From: Acidobacteriota bacterium
Lineage (GTDB): Bacteria > Acidobacteriota > Vicinamibacteria > Vicinamibacterales > 2-12-FULL-66-21
Assembly (NCBI GenBank): GCA_003222675.1
Contig: QHWT01000055.1
Coordinates: 47,202-111,201, forward strand
Direction of reading: 5' to 3'
DNA: 64,000 nt
The stretch's first letter is position 1, and every line of letters begins with the position of its first letter. Shown piece by piece: positions 15,693-23,641 of this stretch. A program made the translations under genes and the position numbers. The notes under the pieces are model-generated. The model was not told the origin of the DNA. It worked only from the letters and a program-made list of their open reading frames with translations, and searched no databases.

Positions 15693-16532
15693 ATGAACGT
15701 CCGACGCCGCGCGCGGATCGCCGCGCTGACGTGTCTCGTGTATCCGGCCGCCCTGGCTTATTCGCACGACATGTGGCTGTTGCCCGATCGATTCGTGCTC
15801 GACGAGCGGGAGACGCTCGTCGTGCGGCAGTTCGTCGGGACGGAACTCAATTCGGGAGAAGAGGTGCCGCTCCTCCGGCGTATGACGCGGCGCTTCGAGC
15901 TGGTGACGCCTGACGCCCGCATCGATCTGCTCGCCGCGCTGCCGCCCGAACGTGAACGGCCGTTCATCCAGCCGATCCTCTCACGCACGCTGGATCGCCG
16001 CGGGCCCGTGCTCGTGGCAATGGAGCACTACTTCATCGACACCGAGTTTCCGCGCGCGGAGTTTCTCAAGTATGTTCAAGACGAAGGGCTCGACGTGCGG
16101 CCGCCGGAACGCGCGGGCAGGACCGTCGAACGGGAGCGCTACGCGCGATCGCTGAAGTCGCTGGTCCAGGTCGGCAGGCCGGCGGGTGGCGATCTCTATC
16201 GCCGTGTGCTCGGACAGCAGCTCGAAATCGTGCTGCTCCAGAACCCTTACACCCTCCATCCCGGCGACACGCTGGACGTCCAGGTGCTCTTCGAAGGCCG
16301 CCCGCTCGCAGGCAGGCAGGTGACCGCGCTCAATCGCCAGGGACAGGGGCCGGTCTCCGCGATCAGGGCGCGCACCAACGCGGAAGGGGTCGCGCGGTTC
16401 AGGCTCGGCCGCGCCGGCTTGTGGGTGGTTCGGCTGGTCCACATGCTGCCGTGCACCGGCCGGCCGGAAGCGGACTGCGAGGTCGTGGACTGGGAGAGCC
16501 ACTGGGCGTCGTTCAGCTTCCAACTCGATTGA
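15693..16532 (+). CDS. DUF4198 family periplasmic protein
   Basis: A 279-residue protein with a signal peptide (MNVRRRARIAALTCLVYPAALAYS) and the mature start HDMWLLPDRFVL, as in DUF4198 proteins related to the periplasmic parts of nickel/cobalt uptake systems. The second half is an Ig-like fold (HPGDTLDVQVLFEGRPLAGRQV...TNAEGVARFRLGRAGLWVVRLVHM). AAAGGAGG sits 10 bases before the ATG. It diverges from the amine oxidase. A role in metal supply to that copper enzyme is possible, but nothing here proves it. Confidence 0.8.
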   Translation: MNVRRRARIAALTCLVYPAALAYSHDMWLLPDRFVLDERETLVVRQFVGTELNSGEEVPLLRRMTRRFELVTPDARIDLLAALPPERERPFIQPILSRTLDRRGPVLVAMEHYFIDTEFPRAEFLKYVQDEGLDVRPPERAGRTVERERYARSLKSLVQVGRPAGGDLYRRVLGQQLEIVLLQNPYTLHPGDTLDVQVLFEGRPLAGRQVTALNRQGQGPVSAIRARTNAEGVARFRLGRAGLWVVRLVHMLPCTGRPEADCEVVDWESHWASFSFQLD

Positions 16533-16596
16533 CCAGCAGGAGAGGAGAGGGACGGGCCGGGAGCCGCGAAGTCGCGTGTCCCCCGGCACCGCCTTG

Positions 16597-16920
16597 TCAG
16601 AAGGTCCCCGCGGGGCACCCCGGAGTCCTGCCGTCTGCGTCCGCTCGCGGCTTGGCCAGGTCGGCCTTGCCGTCGCCGTTGGCGTCCGCCGGACACGCGT
16701 CCCCTGTATGGAAGACGTTGTTGAAGTCGCAGGCCGGCAACTGGCCGTCGCCGTGGCCCTGATGATCGGCGAGCGACCCCTGGCTGATGGTCAGCGTACG
16801 AGCCTTGTGGCAGACCTGCACCTTGCCGCTCGGCACGTGGCCCTTGCCGGAGACGAGCTGCGCTGCCGGAAGCGCCAGCAGGAAGGCGCCGAAGATGACA
16901 AATACGAGACAACGTTTCAT
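16597..16920 (-). CDS. Small secreted protein with an EF-hand-like loop
   Basis: 107 residues: signal peptide MKRCLVFVIFGAFLLALPAAQLVSG, then KVQVCHKARTLTISQGSLADHQGHGDG, a cysteine/histidine motif found in diverse secreted bacterial proteins, and a final DANGDGKADLAKP loop like the Ca-binding repeats of dockerins and thrombospondins. The start at 16920 is backed by AAGGAGG 7 bases upstream. Function unknown. Convergent with the DUF4198 gene; both are exported. Confidence 0.7.
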   Translation of the reverse strand: MKRCLVFVIFGAFLLALPAAQLVSGKGHVPSGKVQVCHKARTLTISQGSLADHQGHGDGQLPACDFNNVFHTGDACPADANGDGKADLAKPRADADGRTPGCPAGTF

Positions 16921-16984
16921 TATCCGTCCTCCTTTTCTTGGGCGGATCCGCCGCGCCGCAGCGACCGGCTTCGCCGCGGCTCCG

Positions 16985-18322
16985 ATGGCGGTGCGGAGCA
17001 TATCAGCGGGGGTGGGCGGGCGCAAGCGACGTGCGCGGATCTTCTGCCGGCGCCTGCTCCCCTTCGTGGCCGCGTGCCCGCTCGCGTGCTTTCCCGGCAG
17101 CGCGGCGGGACAGGAAGCCAATCCCGAGGCGCTGCGCGTGTTCCTCGATTGCGCGGTTTGCGATTTCGATTACCTGCGCACGGAGATGACGTACGTCAAC
17201 TACGTCCGCGACCGACAGGACGCCGAGGTCCACGTGCTCGTCACGACCGAGCCGACGGGCGGCGGAGGGACCGCGTACACGATCGACTTTATCGGTCTCC
17301 GGCAGTTCGCCGGCGCGACTGAGCGGCTGCGCTACGTCGCCGCCACGACGGATACGGAGGAGGAGGTGCGCCGTGCCTTCGCCCGCCGGCTCCAGCTGGT
17401 TCTGGCGCGCTACGTGGCTGCCACCCAACTCGCCGATGATCTCACGGTCGTCCATCGGCTGGCCGCCGGGCGCCGCAGCGCTGCGAGTCCCGCGGACGAT
17501 CCGTGGAACTTCTGGGTGCTACACACGCGCCTCAGCGGCAGCCTGAACAGCGAACAATCGATCAAGGCTCGCTCGTTCTTCGGGTCGTTCTCCGCCGAGC
17601 GAACGACCGAGGACTGGAAGATTCGGATCGGCACGAACGGAAGCTACAACGGCACCCGCTTCGCGCTCGGCGACGGCGGCCGCTTCTCGAACACGACGCG
17701 CAGCTTCGACGTCACGGGGGTCGTCGTCGGCAGCCTCGGTTCGAACTGGGCGTGGGGGATCGGCGGCTCGGCCACCGCGTCGACCTTCGTCAATCAGGAC
17801 CTGACGCTGCGCATCGCGCCCGCCGTCGAGTACAACATCTTTCCGTACGCCGAATCGACGCGGCGCCAGCTCACGTTCAGCTATGCGATTGGGGCGAACG
17901 GGTTCCACTACGAGGAGGAGACGATCTTCGGCCGGACGTCGGAAGCGCTGATGGACCATACCGTCACGGTATCGTTCGACATGAAGCAGCCATGGGGTCA
18001 GACGGGCCTCGCGCTCGAAGCGGCGAACTTCCTGCGCGACGCGGCCAAGTATCGCGTCGTCCTCAACGGCACCCTCGATTTTCGTATCGTCCGCGGCCTG
18101 TCGTTGACGGTGTCGGGGAGCGCCTCGCGCATTCGCGATCAGGTCTTCCTGCCAGCGCGCGGGCTGACGACCGAGGAGATCCTGGTGCAGCGGCGGCAGC
18201 TCGCGACCGACTATCGGTTCAACCTCGCGCTTGGCGTCTCGCTCACGTTCGGATCCATCTACAACAACGTCGTCAATTCGCGGTTCGCCGGGTCGAGCGG
18301 CGGCATCATCCGCACGTTCTGA
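16985..18322 (+). CDS. Secreted/outer-membrane beta-barrel protein of unknown function
   Basis: 445 residues. After an Arg-rich start and a hydrophobic segment (LLPFVAACPLACFPGSAAGQ) comes a domain of about 110 residues (LDCAVCDFDYLRTEMTYVNYVRDRQDAEVHVLV, then a stretch with TEEEVRRAF..RLQLVLARYVA). The C-terminal 270 residues are alternating strands with aromatic girdles (SFDVTGVVVGSLGSNWAWGIGG...). The chain ends in Phe (GGIIRTF), the usual signal for outer-membrane barrel insertion. Similar two-part proteins occur in acidobacteria. The exact start is uncertain; ATG 16985 has no clear ribosome-binding site. Confidence 0.7.
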   Translation: MAVRSISAGVGGRKRRARIFCRRLLPFVAACPLACFPGSAAGQEANPEALRVFLDCAVCDFDYLRTEMTYVNYVRDRQDAEVHVLVTTEPTGGGGTAYTIDFIGLRQFAGATERLRYVAATTDTEEEVRRAFARRLQLVLARYVAATQLADDLTVVHRLAAGRRSAASPADDPWNFWVLHTRLSGSLNSEQSIKARSFFGSFSAERTTEDWKIRIGTNGSYNGTRFALGDGGRFSNTTRSFDVTGVVVGSLGSNWAWGIGGSATASTFVNQDLTLRIAPAVEYNIFPYAESTRRQLTFSYAIGANGFHYEEETIFGRTSEALMDHTVTVSFDMKQPWGQTGLALEAANFLRDAAKYRVVLNGTLDFRIVRGLSLTVSGSASRIRDQVFLPARGLTTEEILVQRRQLATDYRFNLALGVSLTFGSIYNNVVNSRFAGSSGGIIRTF

Positions 18323-18521
18323 GCGTCGGCCGGTGTTGAGATGGAAGCGCGACGTGTCCTTGCCAGCTTGATCCCGAACGTCAGTAGTGCCCCGCCAGCG
18401 GTCGGCGAGGTCCAAGCGGGCCCCTTCGGAACTGCGCACTCCGGAGTCCGCATTGCGTTACCACGGGCCGGCACGTCTCGGGAAAACGTGACCCCTTGCC
18501 AGGCGCCCGAGGATAGTCGAG
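18323..18521. other. Short gene-free stretch
   Basis: No supported gene. It leads into the recombinase fragment. Confidence 0.3.
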
Positions 18522-18680
18522 CCGGCGCCCGACACCATCCGCGGCCTGATCGACGCAATTGTCCTGGAGCCCGAAGCAGATCGACTGAAGATCACGTTGA
18601 AGGGACACGTGCATAACGTCGCTGAGAGCCGCGAAACGGTCATCGACGATGGCGGTCCGAGATACAGGAGCGCGTCGTAG
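18522..18680 (+). pseudogene. C-terminal relic of a serine recombinase
   Basis: The frame reads PAPDTIRGLIDAIVLEPEADRLKITLKGHVHNV. It matches the last segment of large serine recombinases/resolvases (IR.L+D.IVL.PE...L.I.L+G.L). A TAG follows at 18678. Nothing of the catalytic domain remains upstream. Confidence 0.6.
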
Positions 18681-19116
18681 TAGACGAGTTCCCGCTGCTG
18701 AAGCCGCGTGTCCCTGAGGCCCACCAGGCTGGGAACCAGTCATTCAGGGGATCCACAACATTCGGTTATATCTCCTTCACGCAGCCTAAGCTAGGCTCAA
18801 GAAAGTGGCTGTCAGCAGACAAGAGACGGGCGCCTCGGGAGGAAACCTCGTCTCAGCCCGTTCACCCCATTTCGGTTGACGATATGCGTGTGCCATAAAC
18901 ATCGACAGGGTGAGCGCCGTCGGCAATAACAAGAGCACGCGCCGTATCGTGTGCATCGTCAGACACTCGAACGTGTTATCGGCTCAGCTGTTGACTCTGG
19001 CTTGAGGGTCGCGTCGGCGTCGGGTGCAACACAGTTGTGCTCGAGACCAATCGTGGCCGCCGCGCCGCGGGCCTGTGGCTCTCATCGGGTCTTTGCAGCT
19101 CCGAGCCACTGGATGG
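18681..19116. other. Gene-free stretch of 436 bases
   Basis: No supported gene. A minus-strand frame (18458-18724: LQQRELVYYDALLYLGPP) looks protein-like but is not recognised and overlaps the recombinase relic. TTGACT at about 18989 and TTGACG at about 18878 are isolated. Confidence 0.35.
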
Positions 19117-21528
19117 TCACTCCGATCGGATCGCGGCCAGTGGATCAACCCGCGCGGCGCGGCGCGCGGGAACGTAACAGGCGAGGGCGGCAACGGTGGT
19201 CAGCAGCGCGGCGGCGATCGAAACCGTAACCGCGTTGTTCGAGGCCAGGCCAGGCAGCCGCGAATTGATGATGCGGGTGAGCGCGACGGCTCCGAACAGG
19301 CCGGCCGCGACGCCGAACAGCATCATCCTGAAGCCGGCTCCGACAATGAGGGACACGACCTGACCGAACGTCGCGCCGAGTGCGATGCGGATGCCGATCT
19401 CGGGCGCCCGCTGCGTCACGAGACGGGCGATGACGCCGTAGAGTCCCAGCGCCGCGAGAAACAGGCCGAGCGCTGCGAATCCGGCCAGCAGCTGATTCAC
19501 GACCACGAGGGGGCGGTTGTCTTTGGCGATCAGCGCAGGCACGGGCTGCAGGTTCAGGATCGCCACATCCGGATCGAGCTCGGCGACGGCACGGCGAAAC
19601 GGCTCCGCGAGAGCCGCAGTGGAGACGCCGTCCGCCGCGCGGACGGTCGCCATCACAAAGCCCCAGGGCTCCTGCTCCAGTGGCTTGTAGACCTGGAACG
19701 CCGTCGGCGGCGCCTCGAGGCTGACAAAACGAACGTCGCGCGCGATCCCGACGATCTCGGCCCACTCGGGATCCTTGTCGACACGTCCGAGGCGATGGCC
19801 GATCGCATCCTCTCGAGGGAACAGCGCATTCGCCATCGCTTCATTGATGACCGCGACACGGTGTGAATCGCGCCTGTCGGTCGGAAGAAACCCGCGGCCA
19901 AGCACGATGCGCGTGCCCACGGTATCGAAGTACTCTGGAGAAACCAGGTTGGTCAGCGCCGTCGCCTCCTTCCCTGGCGCCGGTCGCTCGCGCCCTTCGA
20001 CGACGTACGCGCGCTGGCCAGGGAGGAATCCGAAGAGCGGCAGGTCGACGTCGACGGACGCGGTTCGCACGCCCGGGAGCACTGCCAGCCGCTTCTGCAG
20101 CCGACGGAAGAAGATCAGCCGCTCGCGCTCATTGTCATGGCCCGCCAGGAGAAGCCTGCCGGCCAGCAGCGGCGCTGGACTCCAGCCGACATCCGGCGTC
20201 AGCAAACGCCGAATGCCATAGCCGAACGTCGATGCGCCGGCGAGCAGCACGAGCGTGAGCGCCACCTGTGTGACGATCAACGCGGTCCGAAAGCGGCTGT
20301 GAGAGGGGCCGCCAGTCATTCCGCGCGCGCCGCTCTTGAGCACTTCGTTCGCGTTGATGCGTGACACCACCCAGGCAGGCGCGACACCCACAAGCAGCGC
20401 TGTGATGACCGCCCCGAGACTGCCGAACGCCAGCACGCGCCAGTCGACCGGGAACGCGAGCGGTGGACCGTCGCCGCTCAACTGACGTGCGAGCCAGTCC
20501 GTGATCCATATCGACAGCAGCCAGCTCGATACTCCACCCGCGGCCGCGAGCAGCAGCGATTCGATCGCCACCGGCCGCACGAGTTGGCTGGTCGACGCAC
20601 CGAGCGCCGCCCGCATCGCGAACTCGCGCGAACGCATCACCGCGCGCACCATCAGCAGATTCGCCAGATTCGCGCACGCGATGAGCAGGACGAAGCCGGA
20701 CAGGCCAACGAGCAGCAACATGATCGTGGTGCCGGCATTGTTCTGGACCGTGCTCTGGATGGGCGCCGCACGCAGAGCGAGGCCGCTGTTCTCCTGCGGG
20801 CGATCGGCTGCCAGTTGGCCTGCGACGACCTCGAAGCGCGCCTGTGCCTCAGCCGCGCTGACGCCCGGCCGATACCGCCCCAGGATTCGGAAGAGCGTCT
20901 CCGAACGGAAGCTGCGCTCCTCTTCCGTCAAGCCGAGAGGGCGATACACGTCAACGACGCCGAACAACGGCCGCACCTCGGCGCTCGCCGGCAGCACACC
21001 GACGATCTCGACCTGTTCGCGATCGAGTCGCACGATTCGTCCAACGACGTTCGGATCGGCGTTGTAGCGGGATCGCCAGAACGAGTCGCTCAGGATGATG
21101 ACGCCGTTGTGACCCTCGGCATCCTGGTCGGGCCGGAACGCGCGCCCGAGCGCCGACTGAATCCGGAACACGTCGAAGAAGCGCGCGGAGACACGCAGAC
21201 ACTCGATGTAGCGCGCTGAGCGCCCAGGCTCCGCGATCGTGTAGCCCCAGTGGAGGTAGGCCGCGAGTTCCGCGACGTCTCGCGTTCGACGCTCGATTTC
21301 GAGGTAGTTGGGGCCGCGGTGGGACCCTTCGGGGTCCTGTGCGCTGACGCGATCGAGGCGGAACACGCGCTCGGATTCGTCGATCGGCAGCGGCCGCAAC
21401 AGGAACGTATTCAGCACGCTGAACATCGCGGTGTTCAGACCGATGCCCGCAGCCAGCGTGATCACGGCAACCGCCGTGAACCCGGGGCTCCCCGTCAGCT
21501 GCCGGATCGCAAATCTCAGAGCGGTCAT
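19117..21528 (-). CDS. ADOP-family FtsX/MacB-type permease
   Basis: 803 residues: N-terminal helix TAVAVITLAAGIGLNTAMFSVLN, a MacB-like periplasmic domain (VSARFFDVFRIQSALGRAF...DSFWRSRY), a first FtsX block (ACANLANLLMVRAVMRSREFAMRAALGAS), a second periplasmic domain (VSPEYFDTVGTRIVLGRGF) and the final FtsX block (LGLYGVIARLVTQRAPEIGIRIALGA), ending ARRAARVDPLAAIRSE. This doubled layout without an ATPase defines the acidobacterial permease family. The start at 21528 (MTALRFAIRQL) has GGAG upstream. Intact, unlike several relatives in this window. Inner membrane; transported compound unknown. Confidence 0.9.
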   Translation of the reverse strand: MTALRFAIRQLTGSPGFTAVAVITLAAGIGLNTAMFSVLNTFLLRPLPIDESERVFRLDRVSAQDPEGSHRGPNYLEIERRTRDVAELAAYLHWGYTIAEPGRSARYIECLRVSARFFDVFRIQSALGRAFRPDQDAEGHNGVIILSDSFWRSRYNADPNVVGRIVRLDREQVEIVGVLPASAEVRPLFGVVDVYRPLGLTEEERSFRSETLFRILGRYRPGVSAAEAQARFEVVAGQLAADRPQENSGLALRAAPIQSTVQNNAGTTIMLLLVGLSGFVLLIACANLANLLMVRAVMRSREFAMRAALGASTSQLVRPVAIESLLLAAAGGVSSWLLSIWITDWLARQLSGDGPPLAFPVDWRVLAFGSLGAVITALLVGVAPAWVVSRINANEVLKSGARGMTGGPSHSRFRTALIVTQVALTLVLLAGASTFGYGIRRLLTPDVGWSPAPLLAGRLLLAGHDNERERLIFFRRLQKRLAVLPGVRTASVDVDLPLFGFLPGQRAYVVEGRERPAPGKEATALTNLVSPEYFDTVGTRIVLGRGFLPTDRRDSHRVAVINEAMANALFPREDAIGHRLGRVDKDPEWAEIVGIARDVRFVSLEAPPTAFQVYKPLEQEPWGFVMATVRAADGVSTAALAEPFRRAVAELDPDVAILNLQPVPALIAKDNRPLVVVNQLLAGFAALGLFLAALGLYGVIARLVTQRAPEIGIRIALGATFGQVVSLIVGAGFRMMLFGVAAGLFGAVALTRIINSRLPGLASNNAVTVSIAAALLTTVAALACYVPARRAARVDPLAAIRSE

Positions 21529-21639
21529 GGGCGGCTCCTGCAGGTAATCGCCGGCGGGCACCGGGTCCAACCAAGGGAGGTGCCACGTATTGTGCCCCCG
21601 GAGTCAATACCGCGTGTTACAGAACTGCGTTCGTACGCG

Positions 21640-22440
21640 TGCCGCTGTCAAACAATGCGCACGGGCAATCTGGTCGCTCCCGCATGCGGGCTGCGGGGCA
21701 CCTTCGGCGGCGATGCGTGCCCACCAGAGACCCTCCTCGTTACTGATCGGCGGCTTGAACGACAGGATCGCCGACCGGACCCCCGGCGTGTCGCGGAGGC
21801 GGCGCAACAGTTCGGAGTAGTACGACGTCACCGTCGCGTCGGCGCGTCCGCGACCGCGTGCGCTCACGGGCGACAAGGAGTCGACGGTGACGACGAGCAG
21901 GTTCTCGCGATTGAAGCCGATGTCCGTCGCGAGAATCCCGCGGAGATTGCGCACGAACAGTGCGGACCCCGCCAGCAGCGTCAGCAACGCGACCTGCACG
22001 ACCATGAGCGCCCGCGCAAGGCGAGCGCGTCGCACGCCGACGGTGTGCCTCCCGATCGCTTCGAGGATCGGGCCGGGATCGATCCGCGATGCGCGCGCGA
22101 TCGGCGCGAGCGTGAAAGCGGCCGTCGAGGCCACGGCGGCGAGCGCGCTGAAGGCGAACACCCGCCGGTCAGGCGAGATGGCCAGCACGACGCTTTCATA
22201 GCTCGTGGAGAGGAGCTGCACGAGCAGGTCGGCGGCCCAGAATCAAAACAGCAGGCCCAGCGCTGCACCGGCCGCCGCGAGCAGCAGCCCCTCGACCACG
22301 AGTTGCTGGACGATGCGGCGCCGGCCGGCACCGAGGGCGAGGCGAAGTGCCAGCTCGTGCTGGCGTCCGGCCGCAGCCGCGAGCAGAAGATTCGCAACGG
22401 TGGCGTCTCGCGTGGGCCAAGTTGGTCGAACCCGCGGCAA
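21640..22440 (-). pseudogene. Central ADOP permease fragment with an internal stop
   Basis: Begins in the first FtsX block ([24 protein letters not shown]...[16 protein letters not shown]), meets a TGA near 22243, and continues in the same frame as FWAADLLVQLLSTSYESVVLAISPDRRVFAF and the second periplasmic domain, ending at SFKPPISNEEGLWW. Both ends are missing and an in-frame stop splits it. It lies between the hydrolase and the intact permease and is probably what remains of a third tandem permease. Confidence 0.75.
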
Positions 22441-22547
22441 GGCTTGTGCCGTGCGACCAGCCTTCAGAAATCGACGTGTTCAGAGGCGCAACCCGCATCG
22501 CGGCCTTTTCGCTGTTCGAATGCGCACAGCGACGTCTCAAAGCCGCC

Positions 22548-22676
22548 TCAAGAACTGGAGCGCCCGCGGTTCGACGGCCTTCGCACCGCCCTTACCTTGC
22601 CGTTGCGCCCGCCGCCGCAGAAGAACTGATCGCGGCCGTCGGACTCGAGCCCGGACACGTTGACGCCTGGCAGCAT
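22548..22676 (-). pseudogene. C-terminal relic of a propeller-like protein
   Basis: The frame reads MLPGVNVSGLESDGRDQFFCGGGRNGKVRAVRRP. The GLESDG.D.F.CGGG..GKVRAVRRP end is distinctive and recalls the last strand of a secreted beta-propeller family. Nothing upstream continues it. Confidence 0.35.
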
Positions 22677-22763
22677 GTCGACTGGTTCGGGGCCTCTCCC
22701 GTTAGGCCGGTGGTCCGACAGTATCGAGGAATGTTGCGCTGACGATAGCTCGTGCATGATCAG

Positions 22764-23564
22764 CTAGGTATCGGTCTGCTGCTGGAGCCATTTGATCAGG
22801 GTGCGAAAGAACTCGTCGCGGACTGCCGGTTCAAGCCATGGATAGTGGCCGCAGTGTTCCCACTCGACGTATTCGATCTGCGGAATCCAGGGTTCCAGGC
22901 TTGCGTAGATCATCGCGCCGGGATGCGGATCCGCGGCGCCGTGCAGCATGAGGACCGGTGCGCGAATGGTCTCGAACGCGCGGGGATAGACGCCTTCCTC
23001 CTGCAGCCGCATCATGTCGTCCCATGTTTGCTGGTGCGCCCGTGCGTCGCAGCCCTCGAAGCCGGGATCGCTGGAACCGATGTCGTAAGAGTACAGCGGC
23101 AGCATCAGGCGCGCGCGTCGTGCCAGCCGCGCGTCCGGATCGGGGCACTCCAGGTCCAGGGCCCGGAGTCGGTGCCGCACTGATTCGTCGGTGCGCGCAT
23201 CGAGAATCGCGCGAAACCGCTGGCGCGCCGCAACGGTGAACGTGCCAGAGCCGATCAACACGACTGCCGCGACGCGGTCACCATGTTCCGCGGCATACGC
23301 GAGAGCCAGCATCGCACCCCATGAGTGCCCGAGGAGCACCACGCGACTGCCGCCGCAGCAGGACGCGATCACTTCGTGAAGGTCGGCAACGTGACGAGCT
23401 ACTGTGAGGGCCTCCTGGTCGCTTCCTCGCTGAAGTGGTTCCAGGACACGAAAGGCGTCACCGAGTCGTCGCGCCACCGGCGCCATGTACCGCGGAGCGC
23501 CGGGGCCGCCGTGCAGCACCGCAACGAACGGCCCCGACGTGCCGTACTCCCGAACGTGAATCAT
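22764..23564 (-). CDS. Alpha/beta hydrolase, proline-iminopeptidase-like
   Basis: 266 residues from the ATG at 23564 (MIHVREYGTSGPFVAVLHGGPGAP). HGGPG gives the oxyanion hole, the nucleophile is in GHSWGAMLALAYAAEHG (about residue 85), the acid in HGAADPHPG and the His in EHCGHYPWLE. The HGGPG start and the helical cap (LYSYDIGSSDPGFEG) resemble prolyl aminopeptidase-type hydrolases. A longer frame to 23825 overlaps the neighbouring permease and is not used. It is 77 bases downstream of that permease and on the same strand. Confidence 0.85.
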   Translation of the reverse strand: MIHVREYGTSGPFVAVLHGGPGAPRYMAPVARRLGDAFRVLEPLQRGSDQEALTVARHVADLHEVIASCCGGSRVVLLGHSWGAMLALAYAAEHGDRVAAVVLIGSGTFTVAARQRFRAILDARTDESVRHRLRALDLECPDPDARLARRARLMLPLYSYDIGSSDPGFEGCDARAHQQTWDDMMRLQEEGVYPRAFETIRAPVLMLHGAADPHPGAMIYASLEPWIPQIEYVEWEHCGHYPWLEPAVRDEFFRTLIKWLQQQTDT

Positions 23565-23641
23565 GCCGCACCAACCGCGTTGGCCCGCCGCGTGTCGATG
23601 GACTGCGTAGACCTCGGCTTCCTCTTGTTTCGATGCCAGAC

